Positions 30,840 to 41,819 of a stretch of 64,000 bases of DNA are shown here, in pieces; within the stretch, counting starts at the first letter, position 1, and every line of letters begins with the position of its first letter. The DNA comes from Cordylochernes scorpioides (Eukaryota; Arthropoda; Arachnida; Pseudoscorpiones; Chernetidae). The notes below the pieces were generated by a model. That model made no database searches. It saw nothing but the letters and a program-made list of their open reading frames with translations, and was not told where the DNA came from. A program made the translations under genes and the position numbers. The stretch covers positions 20,995,880 to 21,059,879 of the forward strand of contig CP092874.1 in NCBI GenBank assembly GCA_030710605.1, given 5' to 3'.

Positions 30840-30955
30840 TGAATAACATGTGAAGGTTATTCACATATTTAACAAAATGTTAACGTGGGATTCAATCCCG
30901 GTTCTTGACTCGAAGGTGTTACCCACTCATTCACCGACGATTCTCACATCTAGAA
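30840..30955 (-). other. tRNA-like sequence
   Basis: On the minus strand, TCGGTGAATGAGTGGGTAAC resembles a D-arm/A box and CCGGGATTGAATCCC a T-arm/B box. The acceptor does not pair well. It is probably a tRNA-derived remnant. Confidence 0.4.
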
Positions 30956-31017
30956 ATGTTTTTAAAATGTTGACGTTATGTGGCGCTGAGTTTGTTGTTG
31001 ACACACATTAATATACA

Positions 31018-31322
31018 CAAAGCAATAACGCGCCATCTATACATATAAAATGAAAGGATTTAAAAGCACAAATGTTTCTTTTATACATAATACAAATTCT
31101 GTCCTTACTGCGATGAAAAAATATATTGGGAGGGCTTGGATCATTAGTAGTGAACCTTCCCAGCGGTTTCGCCAATTTAATCCACCAGACCGCTTCTCAG
31201 AGCTCTAATACTGTATTGGACGATTCTGCTTATATACGCAGCACTTAAGGATGGAATCTCAGAAATGGTTTTCAAGAAAACTATGGACATAAGCTTATAG
31301 GACAGTAGAATTACATTCAATA
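31018..31322. repeat. Family F repeat, copy 1
   Basis: About 300 bp starting CAAAGCAATAACGCGCCATC and including GGAGGGCTTGGATCATTAG, GCGGTTTCGCCAATTTAATC and GCTTATATACGCAGCACT. The same unit recurs at about 40.6, 44.9, 59.4, 63.2 and 63.8 kb. Confidence 0.7.
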
Positions 31323-31338
31323 TTAAAATGTTATAATA

Positions 31339-31340
<2 letters not shown>

Positions 31341-31370
<30 letters not shown>
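31341..31370 (+). repeat. (CA)n tail of the LINE
   Basis: The CA tract abuts the target duplication, so it is the element's 3' tail, not a chance microsatellite. Related LINE fragments start with the same CA tract and CTTTATTAAG. Confidence 0.8.
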
Positions 31371-31375
<5 letters not shown>

Positions 31376-31802
31376 CCTTTATTAAGACACACAGGTCTTA
31401 CAGAGGATTCTCCTTGGGGTTACAAAACGGAGAAACCTATGAAAGTGGGAAATAAAAAAATGGAGAAAGATTATATACATTTGGTAAATATATACAGATT
31501 ATAAGAAAGAATAAAAAATAAGAAGAATAAAAAAAATCAAAAAAAGAGAAAAAAATTTTTTTTGGAAATATGGATGGGAGAAGTGGAGAGCGAAAAGAGG
31601 AAAGAAAACAGGTATTTACATATGGAACAAGACCATTTAAGCTCTCACACAGCACAGGTGGGCCATGTATTTTTTAAGAAATCTTTAAGAGATTTCCCAG
31701 GAAATCCTCGTGTTCAGGGTTGTAAGGTAAACACCGTTTTATCATTGTTAACTTATCGTATCTGCCTAAACAAATAATTGGATGTTCGTTCTGTCTTTCT
31801 CA

Positions 31803-33332
31803 TCAAACAGAAATTTTTGGTATGTTTGAATGTTCGGTTAAGTCTTTCTTTTTTACAGCATTTTTATGGAAGTTATATAGATTTAGAGCTACTGAACTAT
31901 TGTCTATAAAGTTGGATAATAAAGAATATAATGTGAAGTGTGTATGGCCTATCTTAGAGAAGAGTATTTTTCTTTCCGTGTCAAGAGGCATGCATTCAAA
32001 TATATAATGTTCTAATTCATTTTCGGTTCTATTTTTGCATAGTTGGCAATACAAGTCTTCTGTCCTTAGATATTTTATATGGTCTTCTCGATATAAAACA
32101 AATAGAATTCTCAATTGCGCAATGAGGCGTTTAGCCGGCAGTGGGAGTTCACTTAGTAGATAGTTCTCTGCTGCGAATGTTTTATGTAAATATTTGTAGT
32201 GTGTGTGTAGCTTCGAATTGGTTATTCTTGATTGGTCGGTTTGGATAGACTGTTCTATAGTGATTCTGATAATTTGAGGTATTGCTTTCTGTAGAATATT
32301 GGGGTCTGAACAATTCTTTAACCACATGAATCCAGTTGAATTTAGGATATTCATTAAATTTTCTGTAAAACCTATAAAGGCATTCGTCAGAGTGGACGTT
32401 TCCCATAATTGGGCTAGACAGATTGCGGGCAATCTGGATTTTTCCATTTTTAATATTCTTAACCAGAACTTTAGAATTAGTTTGGTTGCTGTGACTCCTA
32501 GTGAGAAGCGTCCGGTTTCCATGCGTAGTATGTAGCCTGGTGTGTTACTCGGCAAGTTCAATAGTCGTCGGAGATAGTTATTCTGAATTTGGTCCAAGAT
32601 TTTGTACTTTTCGTTTGCCCAAATTGGAGCAGAATACAGCAGAGTTGACAGGATAATCGAGTCTAATAGTTTCATTGATGAACCAAATGAGTTCAACCTG
32701 GATTTCTCCATAATTTTCCATACTTCGCCGGTAGCTGCAAGCGCTTTGCCTTTAAAGTATGAAGCCACTTGACTAAACGAGATTGTTGTTGTGAGGGGAT
32801 AGCCAAGATAGAGATATTTCGATGTCACTGTCAACAGTTGGTCTCCCCAGAACCATTTGTCCGATTTTGCAGGGCGGCCACCATTTCGGAAAACCATTAT
32901 CTTGGATTTTGATTCGTTCAGGGTTAGATGATTTGTTTCGAAGTATTTTTTCAACATGTTGATTTTTATTTGTAGATTGATTTTTGATTCTCCTATGAGA
33001 ATTATGTCGTCGGCATACATCAAGAGGTGGACCGTTCCAAAATTAGGGAGGTATATGCCTGGTAGAGTAGAGTCATTAAAAATGTTGATTAAATCAGTTA
33101 CAAAGAGTATAAATAGATAGGGTGATAAGGGTTCTCCTTGTAACACTCCCGATCGGATTTTGATGGGTTCAGTAAATAGTCCATTCCATCTCACCGTCGT
33201 TGTCATTTGTTCGAAGTAGTTCCTGATAAGGTTAACAAAGCGGAAATCCAGACCTAATTCACCCAATTTTGACCACAGAAGTGAGTGGGGAACAGTGTCA
33301 AAAGCCTTTTTTAGGTCCACAAAAAAAAGCAT
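31803..33332 (-). pseudogene. LINE reverse transcriptase, C-terminal part
   Basis: A 509-residue frame begins inside the RT domain at VDLKKAFDTVPHS, continues with SGVLQGEPLSPYLF, the catalytic YADD (about residue 105) and the thumb. It ends with a zinc-knuckle-like CX2CX9HX4C (CQLCKN...H...C) near residue 440. RT copies the element RNA at a nicked target. The frame lacks its upstream RT fingers because of a one-base shift in a T run at about 33321-33328. The listed Met is not a biological start. Confidence 0.88.
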
Positions 33333-33903
33333 AGAGTTTTCTTCTTTTACGTCTGAGAGTCAGCTGTATCAAGGACAACAGTGTGAATATGTGATCTTGA
33401 CAGGAGTAGCCTTTTCTGAATCCGGCCTGGTTTTCTGGAATAATTGATCTACCTTCAATCCAGTTGCGTAATCGCGATTTTAGTATTGATGTGAAAAGTT
33501 TTGACAGATTACTAATAAGGGCAATTCCGCGGTAGTTTGATGGATTATCCCGGTCACCGCTTTTAAAAATAGGATGGATGATAGATTTAGACCATATTAA
33601 GGGATATGAACCAGAATTAATGATTCTGTTGAATATATTTTTTAGAGTAACAAGGTGTTCGAAAGGTAGGGTCTTTAATGCTTCATTCGGAATTTCGTCA
33701 GCGCCACAAGCTTTTTCATTTGCCAGACTGGAGATTTCTCTAGTTATTTCTGTTATGGAGATTTCACAGTAGAGTTCAGGATCAATTCGTGAGAGAGTAG
33801 ATAGGTCGCTTCCTATCGTCGTTTCAGCAGAGAGCAGTTTGTTGTAAAAGCATTGCCACTCTAAAATTGTTATATTTCCTTGTATATAGCTTTTGTCTTT
33901 CAA
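33298..33903 (-). pseudogene. LINE reverse transcriptase, N-terminal part
   Basis: This 201-residue frame carries the RT N-terminal motifs: DEIPNEALKTLP, then SKSIIHPIFKSGDRDNPSNY and GIALISNLSKLF, and PENQAGFRKGYS. It overlaps the next frame at the T-run shift, where the catalytic half continues in another frame. It is joined upstream to the endonuclease frame by a second shift near 33930. Confidence 0.88.
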
Positions 33904-33908
33904 GGTAG

Positions 33909-35072
33909 CTATAGTTTTCCAAAAGTTTGCGGAGTCACGGGCATTTTAAGAAGTTCTTGTTTTTCCTGAAGATATTTTTTCTTGTTGAAGTTTATTAAGG
34001 TCGTGTACCTTTTCCTATTTGAGACATAAATATTGCGGTCTACGTCAGTGTTCGTTTCCTTAAAGGTTGTGAGGCTTGCCTTAGCAGATTTTTTGGCTAA
34101 ATAGCATTCCCTGCTATACCAGGGTTTCGATTTTGGGCGGCCAGGTCTGACCTTAATGCGCATATCTGCAGCAAGCATTGCGTTTAGTATTTGTTTAGAA
34201 AATGTATTAACTAGGCTGTCAAGATTCTGGTCTGTAGAGACTTGATTGTTGTCAAGATTCTGCGAAAAGAGGGATGTGTTATCAGGTGCCCATCTGTATC
34301 TTTCAAAGCAGGGATAGACGGTTTCTTTCGTTCGTTTGAGATTAGATAAGTTAGACATGTTTATTGTTAGTGGAAGGTGGTCCGAGTATGGGTTATTATC
34401 TACTTTGAGGTCAACAACGTGCTCCAGCAGGGAATATGAGACAATAAAATAATCGACAACAGATGAGCCACGACTTGAGATAAATGTGCAGTTTCCAGTT
34501 TTGTCACTTATAGTTCTGCCATTAATTATTGTCAGTAGATTATTATCTAGGAAGTTTATGAGTTGTTCCCAATGTTTGGAAAGCACTGGGTCTCTAGATT
34601 TGCGTTCAGGTGAAAGAAGTAAGGGACGTTCTAGTGGGTTGTGTAGGTATCCATAGGTGCCGGTACGGATGTTTATGTCACCCGCTAGAACTATTTCATA
34701 GCCGTTAGCCAACCTATCTTCGACATGTTTGGATAAAGTAATGAAGTTTGACAGTTGAGAATCGTTTGGAGAAATATATGTAAATATATAACAAATTTGT
34801 ATGTTGAAACAACGCTTGAAAGGTATAGATATCCAATTATGCTCTACAACGACTTTCTCCAACATAGTTTTTAGTTTATTTTTAATTCCTACTATTATTC
34901 CACCCGAACATCTTCCCAGTTTGGAGCTTCTAGTTGCCAGTGATTCGAATAAGTGGAATCCTCTGGGGCCGTTTTTTAAGTGATGGTCGCACCAGGTTTC
35001 GGTCAGAGCAAATATTTCGTATCTCTCTAAGTGACTATAAAGAAGAGGAAAAACTGAATTGAGTCTATACAG
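33909..35072 (-). pseudogene. LINE apurinic-type endonuclease, truncated
   Basis: The EEP-family endonuclease nicks target DNA for retrotransposition. Visible motifs, in order: ALTETW (about 34995), GGIIVGIK, VLAGDINIRTG (catalytic N region), GSSVVDYFIVS and PYSDHLPL (catalytic SDH). The annotated Met frame (33909-34865) is too short; the frame is open upstream to about 35072, where the element is cut by 5' truncation. The first motif block of the domain (around the catalytic N) is therefore missing. Confidence 0.88.
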
Positions 35073-35095
35073 CCCGTTAAAATGTTATAATACCT

Positions 35096-35384
35096 TGATA
35101 AAGGTTGGCGTTCAGCCAACTGAAATATTGGTAAAATAAATGATATTTTGATCCAATATATGCCTTTTTAATTAAAGATCTAGGAATGTTTAGTGGTGTT
35201 TTTTATTTCCATATTTACAGACTCTCAGATGTTAGAGTTTCCATCGAGGCTATCCGAAGAGTTGAGATTGATTTAGAATATTTCATATTTACATATAAGG
35301 GTTCGGCAGACGAGAGATATAAACTGTCGATTCTCGACAGCTAGACCCGGGATCGAATCCCGTATTGGATACCTTTTTTCTGTA
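35096..35384. other. Hairpin repeat end and a tRNA-like unit
   Basis: 35096-35163 is the AAGGTTGGC hairpin repeat also found near 3.05 and 49.86 kb. At about 35300-35375 a + strand tRNA-like sequence has an anticodon-arm hairpin CTGTCGATTCTCGACAG, T-arm GGGATCGAATCCC and a T6 terminator. Its acceptor is poorly paired. Confidence 0.45.
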
Positions 35385-35690
35385 AGGGACAAAGGTCACC
35401 TCTCCCGTCAAAATAGATGTCAAAACCAGACGCCATCTATTGACCGTCACCGCAAACTAGCGGCCTCGAGTCGGTGACAAAGCCACAACACCAACTTTGG
35501 CAAACTGAAAAGCGTCCACCTAGAGACCAAGGTTTCGGGCTAATTGACCTCGTCATTCTAGGGCGGACTTTATTCCATGAGATCCACACGGGATGGCGTC
35601 TGGTTTTGACGTCTATTTTGACGGTAGAGGCGACCTTTGTCTCTTTAGATCAATATCCTCCCGGCAAAATTTCCATCTATACCTTTTTTT
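35385..35690 (-). mobile_element. Hammerhead element B, copy 3 with decayed ribozyme
   Basis: Inverted arms share CTCCCGTCAAAATAGA(C/T)GTC and its inverse, and GGACTTTATTCCATGAGATC is as in copy 1. The ribozyme at 35519-35562 keeps stem I (CCTAGA/TCTAGG) but has ATGACGA for CTGACGA, a broken stem II pair and CCAAGG for CCATGG. Loss of C3 predicts no activity. Confidence 0.65.
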
Positions 35691-36150
35691 TTTAATTAAA
35701 AAATTGCTTCAATGGCTTTTGATTCTTGAAAAAAGTCCAAATTCGAACAATGAAGGCAGATATAATCAAAGGAAATCTGGCACATTTGTAAGTGCAAAGT
35801 TGCAATAACACAGATTACAATTTAAAAAAAAAACATCTTCAGATTGTGAAACTGAAAGTTCATGATGACTTGCGCCATCTATCGGAATAAATATCAATTA
35901 ATCGACTATTTTTAATTATTCCAAAATTAATGAACAAATACGTTTTCTTAATAAATCAAGAAAGTCAACCACATAGGCATTTCGGGATGTTGACCTTTGT
36001 CAGCGTGACTGTAACTCAACAATTAGTTAATTTTTATTCCGATAGATGGCGTAAGCAATCAGCAACTTTCATTAATACGATTAGGATAAGCTTTTTTCTT
36101 AATTTTTACACCTGATCCCAGTATAATTTCACACTTTGGTGTTATTTTTC
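35691..36150. mobile_element. Diverged family A element with hammerhead fossil
   Basis: From about 35825, ACTTGCGCCATCTATCGG and later GATAGATGGCGTAAGC mark the arms. The centre (ACCACATAGGCATTTCGGGA, about 35968) is a hammerhead with several lost core bases. 35691-35824 shows nothing else recognisable. Confidence 0.5.
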
Positions 36151-36464
36151 TCACATAGATCTTCCATGCCAATAAAATACCAAGAGAGGTCAATTAGAAG
36201 TCAGATGACGTCAGATGGATGTCCAGCAGTGATTCAGAGCTTGTAATGGATACCCCGTCAATTTCCGGTAGTTATAGGAGTTGGGTATGGCCGGATGTGA
36301 CGTCATTACACCCCGCACATGCGCCGTGGGGGACATCCATTAAATTTTAGAGAGTTTCCTTTGTCCACTTAGTGGATTAGTCGGTCCCCGTGGGATTTGT
36401 GGACGGTTTTATGTTTCCCTGATTTAATCCCAGGGCCCGTCTCTAAATCCTTTTTTTTTTGTTA
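36151..36464. other. CpG-containing GC-richer stretch
   Basis: About 36190-36430 is GC-richer, with ATGACGTCAGATG and GTGACGTCATTAC (CRE-like TGACGTCA) and GCACATGCGCCGTG. It could be a promoter or part of an element. No gene is seen. Confidence 0.25.
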
Positions 36465-36955
36465 CTAATCCCACGTACACGTGGCCATGATAATCATGAT
36501 GGGTAGTCAGTTACTGTCTTTTACTTTTAGTACACCACATGTTTATACACTCATGGACAAAACTTAAGAAGGTGGAATTTTTTTTGACTTGAGTCTTTAT
36601 ATCTCGTATGTTTTCAATAAAGGTCACTGTAATATATTTCAGAGGTATTGTCTAAATCCCGATATACATGCTAAAAGGTACAAATTCCTTAAGTTTTGTC
36701 CATGAGTGTATATACACTTTGTTATCTCGTGTGTCTTCAATAAAGGTCACTGTAATATCTTTCAGAGTTATTGTTTGAATCCCGATATACATGCTAAAAG
36801 GTACAACTTCCTTAAGTTTTGTCCATGAGTGTATATACACTTGGTTATCTCGTATGTCTTCAATAAAGGTCACTGTAATATATTTCAGAGGTATTGTCTA
36901 AATCCCGATATACATGCTAAAAGGTACAAATTCCTTAAGTTTTGTCCATGATTAC
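36465..36955 (-). repeat. 78-bp fragment followed by family M array
   Basis: About 36470-36545 is a single diverged 78-bp unit (CATGATAATCATGATGGGTA). It runs into three M units (36545-36950) ending CCTTAAGTTTTGTCCATG. This direct junction of the two families is also seen near 15.2 kb. Confidence 0.65.
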
Positions 36956-37066
36956 AATTTTTTTTGTTACTATTTATTATGGTAGATGGCAGTAATAATC
37001 ATCTTTCAACATTAATTTGCATAAATAGAGATGTCAACTTCACTTCTTTATTTTTGTTAAAAAAAA
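36956..37066. other. No feature recognised
   Basis: AT-rich flank of the Helitron derivative. Confidence 0.4.
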
Positions 37067-37253
37067 CAATGGTTGCCTGTAAAGTCGGTTTTACGGGCGA
37101 AGATTTTACGTGACAACGGTAGAATATTTATTTATATGAATATAATTAAATTGCACAATAGGAACAAGGAATTGAATGAAAATAAGAATTGCACAAATTT
37201 TAACTATAGAAATATATTTTGTTTACTAAAACATTGTACATGTAAACTTAAAC

Positions 37254-37800
37254 TTAACTAATTCCTATTTGAGTGATTTTGTTGAGGATAGGACGATGAT
37301 AGGAGAAATATGAAATGAAAGGAAGTGTTTCTGCTGTAATGTGTCTTGCGAAAGTCAAGTCGATAGTTGTTCCTTTTAACGTAGTTGACTTAGAAACGTT
37401 TGATACGCAATCAAGATTATACGTATTTTTCATGAATTTAAGAAACGAGTTGTCAGGCTTTACGTTTTTGTTAAAATCACCACACAGAAGAATCGGTATA
37501 CTAGAATCAACTTGCACGAACGGTGGCACGTACTGGCTGTTGTGAATGTACGGCCGAGTCCTTGCCATAGTAACATTCCAATATCCTGCATACTAGCTCC
37601 TGGATGAATATATACAGCACCGAGTATAAACTTGAAGCTAATATTAGCGGCGAAGCAAGTAACTTCAGTCATGCACATGTCACCCTTGGTTTTAATGACA
37701 CGAGTTACGTCTGTAATCGCAACTTGGAACACTTCCGCCGTAGATGTCGATGATAATTTACGATAGATCGCCACTCCACCAGCCGCGTTGGTATTTGAAA
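37254..37800 (-). pseudogene. Helentron C-terminal endonuclease, frameshifted
   Basis: An EEP-type endonuclease is fused to the C-terminus of Rep/helicase in Helentron-type elements. Here GGVAIYRK opens the preserved part, followed by ILGAVYIHPGAS, then after a frameshift near 37575 PILLCGDFNKN, TTIDLTFAR and YFSYHRPIL. The GDFN, ID and (S)YH motifs correspond to catalytic blocks. Rep and helicase domains are absent: a deletion joins the 5' leader to the endonuclease at about 37800. Confidence 0.8.
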
Positions 37801-38070
37801 ATCAAAACACTTATTCAGATCGAAGGTTCAAATTTTTGCTAAATAAATTTGAAATTAAATAAAATTTGTAATTGTAAATGATGAAGTTGAAAATTAAAAC
37901 ATTTACTTAAATTAGATGTTAAAATTCTTGCTCAACACAGTTTAAATAAAGTTTTCTTATATCTGCCACTTTTTCTTAATATTTGTAATTTTAAAGAATC
38001 AATTCGAAAATCAAAACATTTATTCAGATCGAAGGTTCAAATTTTTGCTAAATAAATTTGAAACTATTTA
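37795..38070. repeat. Direct repeat within the Helentron leader
   Basis: About 68 bp around TCAGATCGAAGGTTCAAATT occurs at about 37795-37862 and again at 38000-38066. Copy 2 of the element has it once. Confidence 0.7.
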
Positions 38071-38563
38071 AAATTTGTAAAATAATAATTAATTAATTAA
38101 TTAATTTTAAACTAATTATTTACTTAACACTATCAACATTTATCAATAGTATGACATAACCTATAAACTCAGTTTCTCAACTTTTGTGTCAATCTAACAA
38201 TTAATCAATCAATCATAGTTTACGATAATGAAATATCAGTGTACAATTATTTACCTTTATTGTTGTAGTTGTTGTAAATGACGAATCTAAGCACTCCACA
38301 TTTTCACTACAGACACAGCTGACGATACTTTAACCACACGTGTGAACTTGTATTATGACGCTTTCTTGTTTTTCCAACGCCAAGAACGTTCGAGAAAGAC
38401 AAAGACAGAGACAAGCATGCGCCGATTCAATGCGCCTAATTCTCTAGCGCTGCGCGCGCAGCACTCTCGTTCGGTGACTCATCGTAACGTTACCGGGCGT
38501 TACACTTTTTCATAAGTGACTCCCAGCCGCAACCTAATTTAAGACGTTGTCACGTCAAAAAAA

Positions 38564-39468
38564 CTCTAAATATAAAATTGCCCTTTTTATAGCTGAAGAT
38601 AATAAAGAAAGCCTACCTGTATCTATATATAAAAAAGACGAAAAACAGTGTAAATTAGAGCTTTTCCTTCCTCTTTCTTAGCTTAATTAAACTTAAAAAC
38701 GGGAGCAATCCTACAAAATGTGGTAAAATATTCATTATTGCAATAACTTATTAATACTTTTAATATTTTGTTACATAGCAAATATCTTTCATTGCCTCTC
38801 AGTTCAATTATGTAAATAAGGTGAAAGTTTTTAATAAATATTGTCTTATATCCTCTCTACATTTGTCTTTCCTCATTTTTCTACATAACACAATATATTT
38901 GAAGACAATTATATCACACACACATACAGCTTTATTAAGACCATCGGTCTTATACAGATTCACCACAGGAAGGAAGCATAGATAGAGCTCCTATACTCCA
39001 GACAGCACAGAACTCAGCCTCCAGGTCCGACACATGTCCAGTGGCCACACCGTACATAGGTTAGCGTATTTTTCCTTTTTAATATTGATAATCGACGTAT
39101 TCCTTGTTTTAACATATTCTAAGCGGTCGAAATCATTGTTCGATTTTGTAAATTATTCCAGAAGACAATTATATAATGCAGACTTAATATTTCCTTTTTA
39201 GTTATTATCGCATTTTTTAAACGCCTTACCATGTATATATACAAGCATGATGACATTGCAGAAACCGACGTGAGCTAAATACAACAAAAATATGCCTAAA
39301 ATGAAAACTACGCATGCGTATTTACTGGCATTGCTAAATTAAATTATTGTGTAGGCTTTGTTCTATACAGTAAAATTAATTTTACATTTTTCAAAAGTTG
39401 TTTTATATTTTATAAAAGTTCGGGAACTCTTTGATCATACCGTGTATATCGGCTATACTTGGGTGCAG
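38564..39468. other. Mostly unannotated, with a LINE tail fragment
   Basis: 38925-39060 contains a short CA tract, AGCTTTATTAAGACC and TACAGATTCACCACAGG, a LINE 3' tail on the minus strand. The rest is AT-rich with nothing clear. Confidence 0.4.
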
Positions 39469-39603
39469 CGTAGAACTACCCGGGTAAATATTTCTGACGA
39501 TATAATCAATGAAGTGGAGAAACTCTGGTCAAATAACACAAAAGATGGAGTACAGGAAACGGAAGCTGAACAAACTAGGAAGACAGACGATTCCGCTGAT
39601 TAA
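39469..39603 (+). CDS. Possible terminal exon of an unknown gene
   Basis: After a GGGTGCAG acceptor at 39461-39468, an open phase reads RRTTRVNISDDIINEVEKLW and continues acidic and polar to DDSAD and TAA at 39601. It is distinctly coding-like (balanced, helix-rich, few of the AT-rich residues) beside AT-rich non-coding DNA. The frame is open further upstream, but that part (YFIKVRELF) is AT-driven. No domain is recognised. Confidence 0.35.
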   Translation, partial: RRTTRVNISDDIINEVEKLWSNNTKDGVQETEAEQTRKTDDSAD

Positions 39604-40630
39604 TTCGGCCGTTAAACTTCGATATAAACACACTCGGTCCGTGGTCAAATTTTATTATCTTTTTTTTCTACGAAATTATATATATTTTGAATATTTAAAT
39701 TTTCCTTAGGAGTTTTTTTTTCTCTCTCCAGAATTATATAAATATAATATTTTATTTAATATATTATTGAGATTTTATTTTTGTAGAAAAATATATATTT
39801 ATTTTTTTTTCTGAGTAGAAGAACGTATTTAATAATTTTTAGATTAGCATTTTTACACCAAAAAAAAAAGAAAAAAAAAACTTTGAGAAAAGTTTTCCTT
39901 ATCTTACTTTATTATTTTTTCCAAGTTAAAAAGACTAAAAAGTCGTTTTTTTATATAAAGTCTTCCAAAGTTTGTTGAAATGTAAATAAAAATATTTTCA
40001 TTAAAATATAAAAAAGTAAACATAAATTTAAAAATGTAAGTCAATGTCATTAATCATTTTCCGATCATAATATCTAAGTACATAGAAACACTGAAGCTTT
40101 AAAAAATAATAAAGATTGTTTTTTACTGAAATTGACACATTTTCCATATTACTTTTTAAAAATTAGAACACAATTTTCTACACGCTTTACAATAGACGGC
40201 ACTTGCCTATAACACCAATTTATATAACACGGCAAAGAGATAGAAATATAATATATTTACATATCTTTATATATTTACATATCTTTATATATATATATAT
40301 CTCAATTCATAAAATTATAAAAAATAATATGAGAAAAAGTAAGACTATAATAACTACTATCATTGCAGTAAGGTCCGTATATAGATAATATTTAATGATA
40401 TTATTAAAAAGAAAGACATTCACCAAAAATAATTATTACGAATTTTATATTTAATCAATATTTCCATAAGGGAGATTACAAATATGCGATGATACATATT
40501 GGATATTGCAAGACTGCCTTCTCTACTGAGTGAAAGGATCCATCAAAGGACACTACTGTAAACCTGACATGTCTCTATAATGTCTATTGTGAAAACAACA
40601 AATTGCATAAACTTAGCTGTATATTTATAA
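39604..40630. other. AT-rich stretch, no gene
   Basis: Very AT-rich with homopolymer tracts. It could be the 3' UTR and downstream DNA of the exon at 39469. Nothing else is seen. Confidence 0.4.
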
Positions 40631-40634
40631 ATTG

Positions 40635-41170
40635 AAAGGATTTAAAAGCACGAATGTTTCTTTTATATATAATACAAACTTCTACTGCCCTTACTGCGAT
40701 GAAATATATATTGGGAGGGCTTGGCTCATCAGTGGTGAACCCTCTCAGCGGTTTCGCCAATTTAATCCACCAGACCGCTTCTCAGAGCTCTAATACTGTA
40801 TTGGACGATTCTGCTTATATACGCAGCACTGAAGGGTGGAATCACAGGCCTTGTCTTTATTGTTTGCGGAAGAGCATTGCTCGATGCAAATATTTAAATG
40901 TAATGCTACTGTCCTATAAGCTTATGTCCATAGTTTTCTTGAAAACAATTTCTGTGATTCCACCCTTCAGTGCTGCGTATATAAGCAGAATCGTCCAATA
41001 CAGTATTAGAGCTCTGAGAAGCGGTCTGGTGGATTAAATTGGCGAAACCGCTGAGAGGGTTCACCACTGATGAGCCAAGCCCTCCCAATATATTTTTCAT
41101 CGCAGTAAGGACAGTAGAAGTTTGTATTATGTATAAAAGAAACATTCGTGCTTTAAAATCCTTTCAATTT
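40635..41170. repeat. Family F inverted pair (long foldback)
   Basis: Two F units face each other: 40635-40850 and 40940-41165 are near-perfect inverse copies separated by about 90 bp. A transcript would form a hairpin of over 200 bp. Open frames on both strands here are repeat translations. Confidence 0.85.
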
Positions 41171-41204
41171 ATATGTATAGATGGCGCGTTATTGCTTTGT
41201 GTTA

Positions 41205-41540
41205 GCTGTATATTGTAGAACGACATTTGAAAATTATCCCGCATGTGTTTCTTTTGAATGAAAAATTGAAATTTATTTTAAGGAGAAATAACGAATATTT
41301 CTAACCATAGGGATGAAGTATGAAAGGATGAATTGTGAAGAGTAATGATAAACAGAAAAATAAAGTGTCCAGATATGGGAACACTGTGGATTCGATTCCC
41401 ATCCCTGGACACTTTTTATTTTTCCGTTTATCATTACTCTTCACAATCCATCCTTTCAATTTTTCATTCAAAAGAAACACATGCGGGATAATTTTCAAAT
41501 GTCGTTTTACAATCATAAGCCGCATTATATTGTATTATAA
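41205..41540. repeat. Family G foldback with deleted tRNA-like core
   Basis: Arms 41215-41370 and 41405-41530 are inverse copies (GTTTCTTTTGAATGAAAAAT and GTGAAGAGTAATGATAAAC). The loop reads GTGTCCAG...GGATTCGATTCCCATCC...CTGGACAC: a tRNA acceptor and T-arm with D-arm and anticodon arm missing. The fuller tRNA-like core is in the copy at 58.6-58.9 kb. Confidence 0.7.
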
Positions 41541-41819
41541 ATATTAGCTGCGTATGTAAATATGGCGTATGTAAATATGGTGTATGTAAATATGGTATAT
41601 GTAAATATACTTCTAAAGATATCAGCCACTGTACATACATGGACTTTCTCACTGATTTCTTGTGGCCTTGTGTGTGCACATGCGTGTTAATAAATAACTA
41701 ATTATTATTAATAAGTAAAGAGAAGACATTTAAACACGCAAAAGTGGGGATAGAAGTTTGTTTTATGTGTAAAAGAAACTTGCTTGCTTAAATATTTGCT
41801 TTTCTTATATATAGACTAT
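41541..41819. other. Short GTATGTAAATATGG tandem and AT-rich DNA
   Basis: Four short repeats of GTAAATATGG type at about 41555-41605, otherwise nothing. Confidence 0.4.

Larger units (their letters stand above)
31341..35077 (-). mobile_element. 5'-truncated LINE with 18-bp target duplication
   Basis: TTAAAATGTTATAATACC stands at both 31323-31340 and 35078-35095, an exact target duplication. Between them lies a minus-strand non-LTR element: partial endonuclease, reverse transcriptase, 3' UTR and a terminal (GT)n tail (as (CA)n at 31341-31370 on +). The coding region has at least two frameshifts. The C-terminal CX2CX9HX4C knuckle fits a Jockey/I/CR1-like group; the clade is uncertain. Confidence 0.92.
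37067..38563 (-). mobile_element. Helentron-type Helitron derivative, copy 1
   Basis: It shares both ends with 52281-53978 in opposite orientation. The 5' end (TTTTTTGACGTGACAACGTC read on minus) lies at about 38563. An inverted repeat ACGTGACAACG lies at 37108-37118 and CGTTGTCACGT at 38545-38555. Thus the repeat is terminal at the 5' end but about 40 bp inside the 3' end, the asymmetric pattern of Helentron/Helitron2. It keeps the endonuclease end of the gene only. Confidence 0.8.

Noticed and set aside
40985..41090. Circularly permuted hammerhead in family F (GGCGAAACC ... CTGATGAGCC)
   Set aside because: Stem II (TTGGC/GCCAA) and a CC/GG stem III could form, but only about five bases separate the putative cut site from CTGATGA, so stem I cannot exist. 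Other F copies lose the CTGATGA.
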